Assembly (NCBI RefSeq): GCF_029962835.1
Contig: NC_080584.1
Span: forward strand, 78,892,862 to 78,956,861
Direction: 5' to 3'
Source of the DNA: Magnolia sinica
Taxonomy: Eukaryota; Streptophyta; Magnoliopsida; Magnoliales; Magnoliaceae
Length of the DNA: 64,000 nt
A model generated the notes under the pieces. That model worked only from the letters and a program-made list of their open reading frames with translations. It was not told the DNA's origin and searched no databases. How positions within the stretch are numbered: position 1 is the first letter of the stretch; each line of letters starts with the position of its first letter. This document shows positions 36,678 to 49,067 of the stretch, in pieces. A program made the position numbers and the translations under genes.

Positions 36678-39146
36678 CTACTCCTTGGAACTTGCTGACG
36701 ACACGCTTTTGGACCGTGAATTCGTTGATGAATTGCTCGGCAGTTCAGAGCTTTGAGAAGCCGCCGGTGAAGAGTTGGAGAAGAAAACCACGTTCTGATT
36801 TTCTGCGAGAATCTGAAGCGATCTCGGTACCGGTGGGACGTTTGCTTCCAAAACGCCCTCCAAGATTTGAATAACCTGCCCCATAGACGGCCTGTCATTC
36901 TCGTCGTCTTGAATGCACCAGCCTGCAACTCTGCAAGCTCGACCAAGCTCTTCCATGTTCGCATTTCCCTCCAATCTGTAATCCAACAAGCAATGGATTT
37001 CACCATCCATGATTTTTCTCAGAGCCCAAATCGGGAAAAAGACTGTTTCCCCAACCGCCGATTGCTCTGTATTCCTCCTCCCTGAAATGATCTCGAAAAC
37101 CATCATCCCATAGCTGTAGACATCGGCTTTTGGCGTGATTGCCAGGCCTGAAATCCATTCAGGAGCAAGATAGCCTCTTGTTCCTCTCATGGTTGTTAAA
37201 ACCCGACTGAATTCCCGCCCAACAAGCTTTGCCAGACCAAAATCAGCCACCTTGGGACAGAACCCACCATCCAGAAGTATGTTTTCTGGCTTAATATCGC
37301 AATGTATGATACAGTCTCTGCATTTCTCATGAAGATAAGATATTCCTCTTGCCGTCGCAATCGCAATCTGATACCTCGTTGGCCAATCCAGGACATTGGA
37401 ATTCTTACCAAACAGATGAGAATCCAAAGACCCATTTGGCATGTAATCATAGACAAGCAGCCTTTTAGCCATTTCGGAGCAAAACCCACGAAGGCGGATG
37501 AGATTAACGTGTTGGATCGTCCCGATTGTGCTAACCTCCGTCCGGAACTGCTTTTCTCCTTGCCGAAGCCCTTCAAGCTTCTTCACTGCCACTGTTGTTT
37601 GATCAGGTAAAGTCCCTTTGAAAACAAAACCGAAACCTCCACCACCTAATTTCTCTGAGAAGTTCTTCGTTGCCATCTGCAGACTTCGGAAGCTAAATGC
37701 AGTCAAAGAGCCTTGAACTGCATCCGAACAAACAATATTCCGTTGCCACCGTCGCCTCCAAATAAAAAACAGAACAATACCCAATAGAAAAACAGCTCCT
37801 GCAACTGCGCCTACAAAAGCCCATGTAATGGTTCCCTTCCTACTGACCGAAAACTTCATTTCAGAGGGATCAAGACGGAGATGAAGAGTGCCTTCGTCAA
37901 CATTTCCACCAGACAACTGCTTCAGATCTAACAATTCTCCATTCCATATCAAACACCTGCTCTTGAAAGCATAAGCAGTGCAAGAACAGTCATTTAAGCA
38001 AGCCAATTCACATTCACTGACATTCCCAACTGCCAAAGATCGTGAGGGGTCCGGCAGCTTCATGCCAGACAAAGCCCAAAACCCGTCTATCTCACCATCA
38101 AAAGACACATTCTGCCCACACCTCAAAGGAGTTTTCCTCCTGCACCCACCTGACCAACTACTCAAATTCCAGTCATTCGGAGACTTTGGCTCGAAACCAT
38201 GCAAGCACGTACAGGGCAAGCTCTCCTCTTTGCAGCTCCCAAAGGCCCCACAAATAGCATAAACCTCACATTGAGATCTTGGCTGAGACCAGAACAGATT
38301 CCATGGCTGTGAGTCTTTCAGCCATGAAAACTGATTAATTTGGCCTGAAGAACCCATCACGAATCTTGAAAGGATGGAATCATTTTTCACCGAATAAGTG
38401 AAAAACTTCCTCTCTTTGGTTTCACTGAAATTGAAATTGTATATATAATTCAAGCTCATTTCAGGGACTAAGCTGAAAATATTTCCATCCCAATCCCCAC
38501 TAGTCCAGTAATTTCGAGTCCCATTCCACGTCATAAAATACTGCGTGCTTTGGTTCGGGTCTATTGAGAGAGAATGGCCCAGGGGCCGGATCTTCGGAGT
38601 TCTTCCATGAAGTAAGCCGTTGGTTTTCCTTCGTCACCTTGTTCAAACCAAGCCACCCTCCAGGCAGCCATGTATGAGTTGGGTGATCAAAGCTCTGCCA
38701 GTGCAGGACAGACGGATTGGACCGGTCTCTCAGAACTAGATTTCCATTATCTAGGAGGACCGCAACAGTTGAGTTCAACGGCTTGGATGTTAGATTGGTG
38801 GACCAGAGAGGAAATTTTGAGGCGCTCAGGAGGACTAGATTGCCATCTTCTGCAATTGTTAAGATTGAATTGGAGGGATTTGGGAGGGGCTTTTCTCTGT
38901 TAGCTACCCAGGCAACTGTTTGTTCTGAGATCTGTTTGTACCAGATGCCTATGTAGTAGTTCTGGGATTTGCCTGGTGTGAAGAAACCCAGTTCAAATAC
39001 CCCGCGTTGGGAGGTTAGGTTATGGGGCCAACTAAGATGTTGAGTTGGGGTGATGGAATCTAAACCATTGGAGAGGTGGGCCTTGAGAGAAAGGATGAAG
39101 AAGAGGAGGAGAGAGAGAGAGATGGCATGCTTCTTCTGGTATCCAT
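36678..39146 (-). pseudogene. Duplicate G-type lectin receptor kinase, frameshifted
   Basis: The paralog of 15852-18323. Relative to the intact copy it has two extra bases in the GA run at about 39110-39120, so the native ATG (39146) leads to a stop after about 28 codons. It lacks two bases in the GA run at about 38566-38573, which shifts the lectin frame away from the rest. The lectin frame (38500 to about 39174) has no in-frame ATG at its start. The remainder, from ATG 38534, is open for 618 aa: S-locus region, PAN, transmembrane helix, full kinase with HCDIKPEN, DFG and APEW. The Gly loop reads GGGGFGFVFKG, with Ser changed to Phe. A truncated kinase without signal peptide or lectin could be made only from internal ATG use. 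Assembly error in the GA runs is an alternative. Confidence 0.88.
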
Positions 39147-39174
39147 GCCTACTGAAACATGCACGGACATGCAA

Positions 39175-40580
39175 GATATATGTAGGGAGGAGAAGATACG
39201 ATGAGGTGCTTGGAAGGAGGTTTCCTGGTATTGAAGTGCGAAGTTAAAATTACTTAAATACCCCTTGGTTACCATGGTTGACTGGTTCTTCAAAGTTCAA
39301 ATTTTGTGGCTGAAACACCCTTCTGGACATGGTCAATGTGGAGTTTGTCTTGCCGTCTTGTGCCCGTGTCAAAGTTCTAAAACTCGCTGACTCGACCTGA
39401 ACTCGTCTGAGTCAGCTTGACTTGGTGAGATTTCAAGCCGAGTCACTGGAAGCCAAGGATTGATGGGCGGTTTTAAGCTGAAATTTGGTAGCTGCAAAAA
39501 AAAATTAAAATAAAAATTTTAAAAAAATCATGTTACAAAATACCGAGAATGTCTTATCGTGCTTTGCATGTATCAAAGTTAAAAAAATACCTAAAAATTC
39601 AATCTGGAGTCCTTGCATGCATAGTTTTTATATTCACTGGCTTGACTCTAAACTTGTCTAGATCAACTCAACTCACTGAGAATTGGAGCCGAGTCGCCAG
39701 AAACACAGTACTGATTCGCTTGAAAACTCTGTCGTGGATGTGACTTGTGATGGTATATCAATGTATCCCAAGAGACTTTAGCACTCTCTTGCATGTGCGG
39801 GGTGGAGCTATGCACACGAACATGTTAGGCGAAGGTGGGTGGAAGGACACTCTTAATTTTCTTGGTCCCTATAGTCTATTCAAAAACCTGTCTCCTCCAA
39901 TACTATATCAAATAATCATTTGCTTTAAAAGTTCAAGTTGTTAGACAACGATATATTAATATCAAGGAACTTGAAGATGACTCAACACTAAGTCAAGAAG
40001 ACGCGTTGAGTCGACTTGATGGAACTAAAACCGAACAAGGGAAGCAAACCATCCCTACCAGAGGTAAAAGGCACTTAAACACTGACAGTACCTTATGTAG
40101 TGAGCTACTATTAGATTTGACGTCGTTAGTATTTCTAATTTATAGTTATTAGATATTGAGTCAACTAAGGTCGAGTCTCAAATTTTGGAACCTTCTTGCA
40201 TAACACAAGAAATATTCAATAATTAAGTTTTCTTTTTTAAAAAAATGAATGGTAATAAATATTAGAAAAAAAGGAAGGTTTTGCTTACTTCCACACCTTC
40301 TTGGGGATGTTCCAAACCCTTTATATGGCACAAGAGATGATTAATCATCGATCTAAACCATTCATTCATTCACATAACTAGGAGCAAGCCATGATAACAG
40401 AATCACACCTATATCGGATTAACGTAAGTATAAAGTTTTGTTTGGTGCTAAGCTAAAGTAGCTTGATCCTTCTAGGAGAGGTTGCCTAGTGGAATATCTA
40501 TCTCCCATCAGCTTAAAATTTCATTCAAAAGAAAGTTTAAATATAATTAGTGGTAAATGGATGCATATGGATGAAAAGGG
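39175..40580. other. Non-coding 5' flank of the duplicate kinase
   Basis: The counterpart of 18324-19778. The (TAA)n tract of copy 1 is reduced to A/T runs at about 39497-39530. No gene is seen. It ends where copia C inserted. Confidence 0.55.
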
Positions 40581-41167
40581 TGTTGAGATGTGGAGCCACA
40601 TCTGGGGCTGCTCGACCAGTCGAGTGCCCTGCTCGATCGGTCGAGTGGCCCACTCGACCAGTCGTGGACTGGCTCGACTCAAAGTCTAGCAAGCATTAGT
40701 TTTTAGGTTCTAAGGTGCTCGACCGATCATGGCCCATACTCGACCGGTTGAGGGGTCCGCTCGACCAGTCGAGATTACGCAGATTCGTTTCTTGATTTGA
40801 TGCGGACTGAGGATTTTGGAGTAGGTTTTCGCAGATGTGCGAAAGGAGAGTTGCCTAAACTATAAATAGGGGTCCCTAGGGCTTTTCTAGGGTATTGGGA
40901 ATTATTCTAAGGTGTGGGCAAATGGTTTTTTCTGTACTTCTAAGAGAAAGGTTAGTATATTGTTTTGTAATCTCGTTTTCTTCATAGTGGAAGTTTGCAT
41001 CCATGATTTTTTACCCTTGTTTGGAGTTTTTCCACGTATATCTTGTCTTGTGGTTTGGTTGAATGCTTTGATTCTATTTCTAGTTTATATTTCTTCCTGT
41101 TTATCGTTTGTGGGTGAGACCAGAGATTGGATCTCGGTTCACTACGTTGTTGGCGTGTTGCACAACA
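40581..41167 (+). repeat. 5' LTR of copia C
   Basis: 587 bp, starting TGTTG and ending CAACA, which are exact complements. It has six CTCGACCRGTCGAG-class palindromes and TATAAATA at 40861-40868. Confidence 0.85.
40611..40868 (+). promoter_or_regulatory. Copia C LTR promoter: palindromes plus TATA
   Basis: Sites lie at about 40611-40624, 40632-40645, 40653-40664, 40718-40730, 40739-40752 and 40760-40773, then TATAAATA at 40861-40868. The arrangement matches copia A despite different LTR ends and otherwise diverged U3. Confidence 0.65.
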
Positions 41168-41206
41168 ACTGGTATCAATGCTATTGATTTTGTTCTATTG
41201 GGAGTG

Positions 41207-42005
41207 ATGACGGAAGAAGGAAAAACTGGGATTGAGAAGTTTGATGGTTCAAACTTTGCCTTCTGAAAGATGCAGATAGAGGATTATCTTTTTCAGAAAG
41301 ATCTCTATATTCCTCTAGAAGGAAAAGAGAAGAAACCATAAAAGATAACAGATGATGAATGGTTTTTATTGGATCGGAAGGCTTTAAGAACGATCTGACT
41401 CTCTTTGTCTAAGAGCATCGCCTTCAATATATCCAAGGTGAAAACTATAAAAGAATTAATGGAAGCCCTAGCCACCATGTATGAAAAACCCTCAGCATCC
41501 AATAAGGTTCATCTTATGAAACAGCTATTCAATATGAAGATGTCAGATGATGGAAGCGTAGCTGAATATCTAAACGAGTTAAATACAATCACGAGCCAGT
41601 TGGAATCCATTGGCATTGTTTTTGAGGATGAGGTCAACGCGTTATTGATCTTGTCCAGTTTGCCAGACAGTTGGGATGGTTTGGTGATTGCTGTGAGCAA
41701 TTCTTCAAGGTGAACAAAGCTAAAATTTAATGATGTGGCCGGTCTAATTCTCAGCGAAGAATCTAGAAGAAAGGTATTAAGAGTTTTGGGGGATTCAGGG
41801 AATGCTCTAAACATTGAAGGAAGGGGAAGATCGATGAACAAAGGAGGCAATAAACATGGACGTTCTAAGTCGAGGAAGAAGTCCAAGGGACCGAAAGACA
41901 AAAATGGGTGTTGGCATTGCGAGAAGAATGGACATATGAAACGTGATTGCAGGGCGCTCAAGAAACAAGAAGGAAGCTCTTAAGGCGGGAAAGATTCAGT
42001 GAATC
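41207..42005 (+). pseudogene. Copia C gag (5' part of split gag-pol)
   Basis: It reads MTEEGKTGIEKFDG at the start, the usual copia gag opening. It then has a retrotran_gag region with LLILSSLPDSWDGL and a CCHC zinc knuckle (CWHCEKNGHMKRDC, 41909-41950). Internal stops lie at about 41265, 41338 and 41711. Shortly after the stop at about 41981 the frame is interrupted by the insertion at 42006. Confidence 0.88.
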
Positions 42006-43265
42006 TGTGAGACCCGTATCCTTGCCCGTACCGTTCCATAGGCTCGCGCAGTCTTCCTAGTCGAATTCCGGTGACCCGCGACTTACAGATTTCGTTTGCG
42101 ATGACCCTTAAGTTTAATCGTGTAAGCTCGACCCGGACCGACCCAGAATTAGCACCATAGCGACCACATTGTCGCCGCGGTTCTAACATCACGTCTCGTG
42201 TGGCAATCCGAGTTGTACATCACAAGATGTAAGCCACACTTTATTTGGACCTTGATCACGTTTGTGGGACCCACCTATGGCATGGCACGCCACCCTATGC
42301 ATGCATGACATCATCATCTTCATAATTTTCTAGCCACCTATAACTAGTCTAGACCCTAGCCACCCATAGCTAGTCTAGACCCCTAGGCCTCCTAACAAGC
42401 AATGATTCTCTTACATTCATAGCATGCCATTATTACATCTTTTTTTCTCCCTTATCTCCCTCCCTCTCTCCTTCTTTCCTCAATTTTCATCTTCCCTAGC
42501 AACTAGAGGCCATGGACGTCCCAACTCATATCCATGGCCAGCCCTTTCCCACCTTAGATCCCCCATATCCTGCCATCAAAAACTCATCTCCACCGTTGAA
42601 GGAGCCCCATTGGAGCTTTGGAGCATTAGGGAGGAATAAGAAGGAAGGTGGGTGTTTTCTATGGTTAAATCCCTCTTTCTCTCTCTCCCTCCTCTCTTTA
42701 TTTTCTCTTTATGATATGATGATATGTATGTATGGCCCACCTGATCGACAATTTGGACTGTAAAGATTTTCTAGACGTCCAGCGAATGGGGTCCGTCTTG
42801 CTGCCCGTTTTGGGCTAGCTAGGATAAAGGGAAATAACAAATATTAGCTTGGTCTGTGTGAACTCCACCATGATTGATGTATTTCATTCATGCCGTGTGG
42901 GGGGGCCACGTTCATGTGGGACCCACCTTGATTAATGTATTCACGTCATCCGTCCAGCGTCCCTAGATGCTGGGCGTGTTTCGTGAACGTGAACAGACAG
43001 TGAGGTGTACCAGCAGCAAGGCTTTTGGGAGAGTTACTTATGCAGGCCCCACCTTAATGTATGAATTTAATCCATGCCGTCCATCCTATTTCCCAGATTA
43101 TTTTAGGCATTGAGCCGAAAAATGAAGCCAATCCGACTATCTGGCGAGCCAAAGCATAGAAAATAGTGTTGTTACCGTTGAAATCTACCTGATATTTCTG
43201 TACCCCAAAACATGTCAAATATTGGGCTTGTTTGGTCTGTAATGAGTCATGGAATCCAATGGCGG
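42006..43265 (+). repeat. Block A of the insertion
   Basis: 1.26 kb, homologous to the reverse complement of 47526-49067. Shared landmarks are the start (GAGACCCGTATCC versus AAGACCTGTATCC), a CT-rich stretch followed by CACCGTTGAAGGAGCCC (versus its counterpart near 48460), and the end at GATGCAGGCC. Open frames here are not conserved in A'. Confidence 0.78.
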
Positions 43266-45009
43266 GGTTGGATCCACCTGATGCAGGCCTTGTCGTGCCC
43301 CAAACTCGGAAACTGAGCTCACAAAATTCCTGATTGCCGAATCCGGTGCCGACAACCTCCGTAGTACCACATTCTCGACTCTCAGCGTCCATACGCTAGA
43401 TTCCGATCCTAGGATCCTATAAAGAGGATTTTACAATGTACATTTAACTCATAATAAGCATAACCACAAGTTTACCCAAGTCACAAAGGCAACATCATCG
43501 TCACATATCCACTAATATATACAGTTGAATACAGTGCTGAAAGGGAAATACATATACCAAAAATCAAAGCTCCATAAGTCCATTACACGCTCCAAGCTTA
43601 ATGCTGCTGCAACCTGACACCACCTGCACGCATCTATCGTGCATAAGCTTATAGAAAGCTTAGTGAGTGATGAAAGTATGTGCACAAAGTTAGTGCCAAG
43701 TAAACAATATCAGAGTAAGCGAAAGTACTGACAAGTCCATGAGTCATACAATATCAAGGTACATAATGCAAATCAGTTATGCAAATGAGGAGTCAAAGCG
43801 AGCTAAATATTAGATGCCGAGGATACAATGCCATAAATTATACAATATCGAAATAAGCAAATATATTGATAAGTTTATGAGTGTCATCAGTCATACCAAG
43901 GCTATGCGATGCAAGGCATGAGTACTAATAGTCATACCAATGCAGAAACATGGCAACCCAAAAATGTTAAGTATTGTGGATGTAATGTAATATGCGGTGC
44001 GAATGAAATGACCAAGCTGGAGTGAAGTCGGGATGATAGCACGTAGTATCGCAGGCTATGGGGTCCATCACAAAGGACTTCTATCCAAACCAGTCCCATA
44101 CCTAAATTTGGATAGTCAGACTCAATGTGGTGAACTCCTGATCTCAGGTTAGTCGCGCGCCCAACCGAAATCCTGGCCATGCGAAGGTACACAACAATTA
44201 GTTGCGCACCACAAGCCCGAGTGGATAGTGAATGAAACGAATGCATGAGTATGCAACTTCTACTCAATAAGTCTACATATCAGTACGGTTCCTCTTTGGG
44301 ATCATCACCGGGGTCTAGTACACTCTACGCTACATGCCGCCCCATCAAGAGCACAACTGGGTAAGTGGAAGTGACCTCAATATCCGCGTGGCCAGTAGTT
44401 TGTCAATACCTACCCAGCCTAGCTATGCCTACTCCCTCAGGCAGGTAAGGCCACACCCCCTCCTAACCAACCACAACACGGTGGGAGACGCGGCTTCCTA
44501 ATATTCGGCACTCGGGCACTCATGTACATCCACTCAGTCTCGACGTTGGCGCATCCTCTGCTACCAAGAGGGTTTTAGGAATTTTTACGCAGGGCCATCT
44601 ATGGCAGCCCGTTGCTCAAACCAAACATTTTCGGTGTTCCATCTGGCCATCCACGATATGCCTGTGGAGGCTACGGCCCTAATGTCGCTAGGGCATACAG
44701 TAATCACAACCCACAATACAAGATGCATGAGTCATACAATCCAGTCATGCATCAATCCTGCGCATACCGTGCGCTCATGTAAGATAACTTCTGCCTATCA
44801 GGGAGTCTCATAACAACCTGCCCAATGACATATGCAATGGTCAACCACATCTCATAACAAACATGCAGATGATGCGTATGGGCATGTATCATGATGCTAT
44901 GCAATTACATACTCATAATCAGTATCAATAACCGGCATCGACAATCAACCTCGACAATGTGGACATTTAACCAACATTGCCCTCAAGGCATGACCCATAT
45001 AGAGCCTAA

Positions 45010-45260
45010 AATACAGTGGACTCATGGCCTCACATCAGGGCCAAATATACAACACCATGGGCTTCACTCAAGAGCTTAATACACATCGCGATGGGCCTCA
45101 CTCATGGGCCACATATACATCAAGTGGGTCGCATCTCAGGAGTCTAATTTACATCGCAATGGGCCACTCCCACGGGCCTAATATACATCAAGTCGGGCCT
45201 CACCATATGGGCCAAAAATATATCACAATGGGCCACGTCCCATAGGCCTCGATTACATCA
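45010..45260 (+). repeat. GGGCCTCACTCATGGGCC tandem array
   Basis: About seven imperfect units of roughly 30-36 bp, with the pattern GGGCCTCAC...GGGCCA...ATATACATCA. It resembles the subterminal words of the MITE family. Inverted counterparts are in block B' at about 51460-51745. Confidence 0.75.
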
Positions 45261-45264
45261 CAAT

Positions 45265-45640
45265 GGGCCTCAACAATCAAAATCGGCCTCAACAATTGGA
45301 ATCGACACTCGGAATCGGCCTCGATACTCGGCCTCGACAATCGAAATCGGAAAATCGATCACGACAATCAGAATTGATCGATAATCAGAATTGGCAAATC
45401 GGTCGCGTTAATCGGAATCGGCAATCGGTCATGATAAATGGCCTCGATTGCTAATTGGCAATTGGTCAAGTCAATCGGAATCAGCAATCGGTCGTGATAA
45501 ACGGCCTCGATCGCTAATCAGTAATCAGTCATGATAATCGAAATCAATCGATAATCGGAATCGGTAAATCGGTCACGACAATCGGTAGTGATAATCAGCA
45601 TCGATAATCAGTAGATAAACAAAGCGAGGTTCATAAATGA
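45265..45640 (+). repeat. AATCGG-rich degenerate short repeat
   Basis: Long run of short words (CTCGACAATCGGAATCGG and variants, period about 12-20). The inverted counterpart at 51290-51460 reads GATTATCGGTRCCGATT-like words and is shorter. Confidence 0.7.
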
Positions 45641-46349
45641 TCAGTCGATCAACTATAGTATAAAGATCGGCACTTGGCCGTGGTTATATCAATTTTGATA
45701 GCACGTAGTCATCCGTCTATGGTGAATGAGGCCCACTTATTTGGGTTATCCCACTAAGGGAATGATGAGAATGGTCTAACAAGGCCTAAGGGAAGGTCAC
45801 AATGTGAACATCTAACCATCATTGCCCATCAATGTGGACATCTAACCAACATCGCTCCCAAGGAGTGGCCTACATAAAGAATTCATACACAATGTAGCGG
45901 TCACACATACATCGTATTGGGCCTCGCTCATGGGGGCCACAAATACATCACAATGGGCCTTATTAACTGGGCGACAAATACATCACAACGGGCCGCTTGG
46001 ATCAAACACATACATCATGTGGGGGCCACATGGATGGGTGGTGTGAATATACAACACATCTCAAGGTGGACCCTACCTGTCCTACGACAAAAATAAATGG
46101 ACGGCTAGGCATAGAACACATGCATCAAGTTGTCCACCGTCCCACAAAACAGATGGGCGGCGTTGCTGCAAAGCACATACATCATGGTTGGCCCATATAG
46201 CACCGTCCAAATGGATGGCATGTATATAAAATACATATATCAAGGTGCAACAACGAACCTCACTCATGGGACTCACATACATCAGATGGGCCCTGCATAC
46301 AGTAGGTGATCCTAAAAACGGGTAGACGATGTGGGAAAGCCCATACATC

Positions 46350-46560
46350 ATGATGGGCCACAAGTATATCAAGGTGGGCCTCTCAAATGGGCCACAAAAC
46401 ATATCAAAGTGGGCCTGACGGATGGGCCACAAAGTACATCAAGGTGGGCCTCACAGATGGGCCACAAAATACATCAAGGTGGGCCTCACAGATGGCCACA
46501 AAATACATCAAGGTGGGCCTCACAGATGACCACAAAATACATCAAGGTATGGTTCGCAAT
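46350..46560 (+). repeat. 35-bp tandem array
   Basis: About five to six units of 35 bp, GGGCCTCACAGAT plus GGGCCACAAAATACATCAAGGT. The last units are nearly identical, so the array is young or homogenised. The inverted counterpart is 50520-50990. The apparent ORFs in three frames are periodic reading of the array, not proteins. Confidence 0.85.
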
Positions 46561-47525
46561 TTGGACGGTGTGGATAAGATACATACAGCATGGTGGAGTC
46601 CACACGTGTGTGGGTCCCACGACTGCAATGCGGCAGGGATAAAACACATCTATCTTGTGTGGCCCACAGACCATGGTGATGTCAATACATTAGAGGTACG
46701 TCAGCCAATCCCTCTGGTGGGTCCCACGTGCATGCCCACCAAATATAAGATATATGTATATATCATATATCTATATATAATATATAAGATTATTTAAATA
46801 TTACAAGTTCCAGCGTCCAAGTGTGGTGGACGGACGGCTGGGATGTACAGTACATCCTCTTAGCCACATACATCACAATGCATATATCTGTGGGCTCCAC
46901 CTCCACACGTGTAGCACGTGTGGAGTGGGTCTCACGGTAGCCCAAAGATGGACGGACAGTTAGATGGCAAATACATCACTGTGTGCATCACCGTCCAGCA
47001 TCTAGACGGTGGACACAATACATACATTGTGTGGACCCACATGGGTGTTGACGTCAATACAGCAGCTATATATAGCTGCGTGCGGTAAATATCCAATCCA
47101 TTTTCATGCAAGTGGGTCCCACATGGGGCCCACCATAACATTTATCTTCCATCCAAGCTATTAACAAGGTCACAAAGACCAGAATAAAGGGGGGAAAAAC
47201 AAATTTCATAACAATCCAATACTTCTGAGACAACCCAAAAAAAGATTTCAATGGCAGCCGTCCAATCCCACTGTTTCTTATGACGTGGGCCATTTGAGTT
47301 CCACATATTGCCGATTTTTGGTGGGGGCCCACTGCCCTAAGGGGCCTACCTAATGCACGGTGTGGATGTTCTACCACATCATGGTGGGGCATACGGAAGG
47401 GACCCACGTTCCTGGCCCTCTGGATGCCGTAACAGCGTAGGACACTACTGTGCACGTTGCAGCAGCAATGCCTGCTGCTTTTTTATTTTTTATTTTTTTG
47501 AAAAAACTGTATTCTCGCAGTTTTT

Positions 47526-49067
47526 CTTAAGTAGGGCCTGCATCCGGAAAATCCAACCCATCCATTTGACTCCATAGCTTGAGACCGTCCAAAAGAGCCC
47601 AATATCCAGTATGTTTTGGTGTACCGAAATATCAGGGTGAGTTTTAACGGTAAAAATCACCATTTGCTACGCTATGGCCTGCCAGAACCTTGGATTGGCT
47701 CCATTTTTCGGCTCAACGTTTAAAATGAGGTAGGAAAGGGGATGGATGGCTTAGATTAAAAATAAATATCAAGGTGGGTCCTGCTGAGCGGCCCACCCAA
47801 CACCCCCCTTTTTTTACGTTAGTACACCCATTGTCAGCTCACACTTCATTGAGTTGCAACGTCCAGCGTCCCTGGATGCTGGACGGTTGCATAAAACATA
47901 TATTTAAGGCGGGCCCCACCTACGGACATGCTGTCCAGGTGGGCCACCCAAATGGTTGGATGGTGTGGGTAATACACACATCAAAGTAGGATCCATCCGA
48001 GTGGGCCACACAGCCACCTATCACAAGAAAAATGAAAAGAGAGGGAGAGAGGGAGAGAAAGAAAGAGATCGAGTGATGGAGGGATCCCGACACTATGAGC
48101 CCTCCCTTCCATGATTTACAACATACATCGAGTGGGTCCCATTCCATATGGGCCCATCGATCAAAATCAACAGTGGAGTCCTTTCTCTACCGAAATGGAA
48201 AGTCTAGATGACCCATTTTTTAAACTTAGAAAGTAAACATCATGATGCCATGGAGAATGGCCCCTTCTGGAATGACCATGATAATCAAGGTGGGCCATCG
48301 GCCACATCTTAGAGTCCAAAGTGAGATTCGTACCATCAATTGGTAGGCCTCACTTAGTCCATCATAAAAATATAAAATCTAGCCTATGGAAGCACTCACC
48401 TTTGATCTCTTTTTTATTCTTCCGTCAATGCTTGATACGGCTCCATAGGAACAATTTTAACGGTTGAGATGAAACTTGGATGGTAGAGATGAGAGGTAGG
48501 AAGGTGGGCCACACTAGCTCTCCTCTCCCATGGAAAATTTTTGGACGTTGGGTTGCTTGGAGTTTTTTGGAAAAATGGAGAAAATGAGAGAGATAAGAGA
48601 GATGAGAGAGGGTGTGATGTAAGAGAAGTGATGAGAGAGAGGGATTGTGAGTGTTGGGTGATGGGTGAGTGATGTGTACTTGACATGTAAGGGATGAGTA
48701 GCTTTGACTTTGGGGTTGCTTGGGAATGGGGTGTGAAGTGATGTGTACTTGACCCTTGATTGATTGATTGATGTGACATTGGGTAGAAATTCTCTTGGAA
48801 TTACAAATGCGCAGCGTTTTTCTCGAATTGAACGCAGGCCCACATCTTCTGGCCTGGGTATCAGGTCGGTGCATGAGTCGCGACGTTGGAACCTCGATGA
48901 TGATGCGGTCACAATGGTACACGTTTCAAATTAAGCCGACTCAGATCTATAGGATACGACCTAGGGTTGCGCGCAAACATCAATTATAGGTTGTGGGTTG
49001 ACAAAATTCGTTGGGAAGGATCGCGGGAGTCAACGGAACAGTTCGGACTAGGATACAGGTCTTACAG
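47526..49067 (-). repeat. Block A' (inverted A)
   Basis: 1.54 kb centre of the insertion, flanked on both sides by the same block-B end (GGCCTG), so it is the loop between the two B arms. It includes GA/CT-rich tracts (about 48025-48070 and 48570-48650) that give long but low-complexity frames on the minus strand. Confidence 0.78.

Larger units (their letters stand above)
22292..40580. repeat. Segmental tandem duplication, copy 2
   Basis: This is the direct-orientation partner of 1313-19778. The offset is about 20,979 at the left end and about 20,802 at the right, because of indels. The right edge at 40580 is where copia C inserted (AAAAGGG then TGTTGAG), so the original end of the homology cannot be seen. 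The left edge lies inside a copia RNase H coding fragment, which suggests the duplication breakpoint fell in that older element. Confidence 0.92.
43266..47525 (+). repeat. Block B of the insertion
   Basis: About 4.26 kb, the left inverted arm. It opens with GTCGTGCCCCAAACTCGG, has a unique ~1.7 kb part, then tandem arrays (45010-46560), an AT-rich tract (46740-46800), and a final part (47090-47500) matching the reverse complement of 49080-49490. It ends at GGGCCTG. Confidence 0.8.

Noticed and set aside
38500-39174. Lectin-part ORF of the duplicate as an independent gene
   Set aside because: Its first codon is TTG, no in-frame ATG precedes the signal peptide, and it ends at the frameshift.
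42424-42763. Small frames in CT-rich DNA
   Set aside because: Part of block A of the foldback insertion; not preserved in A'.
43054-44267. Two minus-strand frames of 111-112 codons
   Set aside because: Within arm B; the inverted arm has many indels in the matching part, so no protein is conserved.
46350-46560. Possible CRISPR-like array
   Set aside because: Units are contiguous with no unique spacers, and the host is a plant.
46331-46797. Frames with periodic WATKHIKVGLTDG-like peptides
   Set aside because: Direct translation of the 35-bp tandem array; three frames are open at once.
48425-48922. 165-codon minus-strand frame rich in Ser and His
   Set aside because: Low-complexity GA/TG sequence within block A' of the insertion; not conserved in block A and without a recognisable domain.
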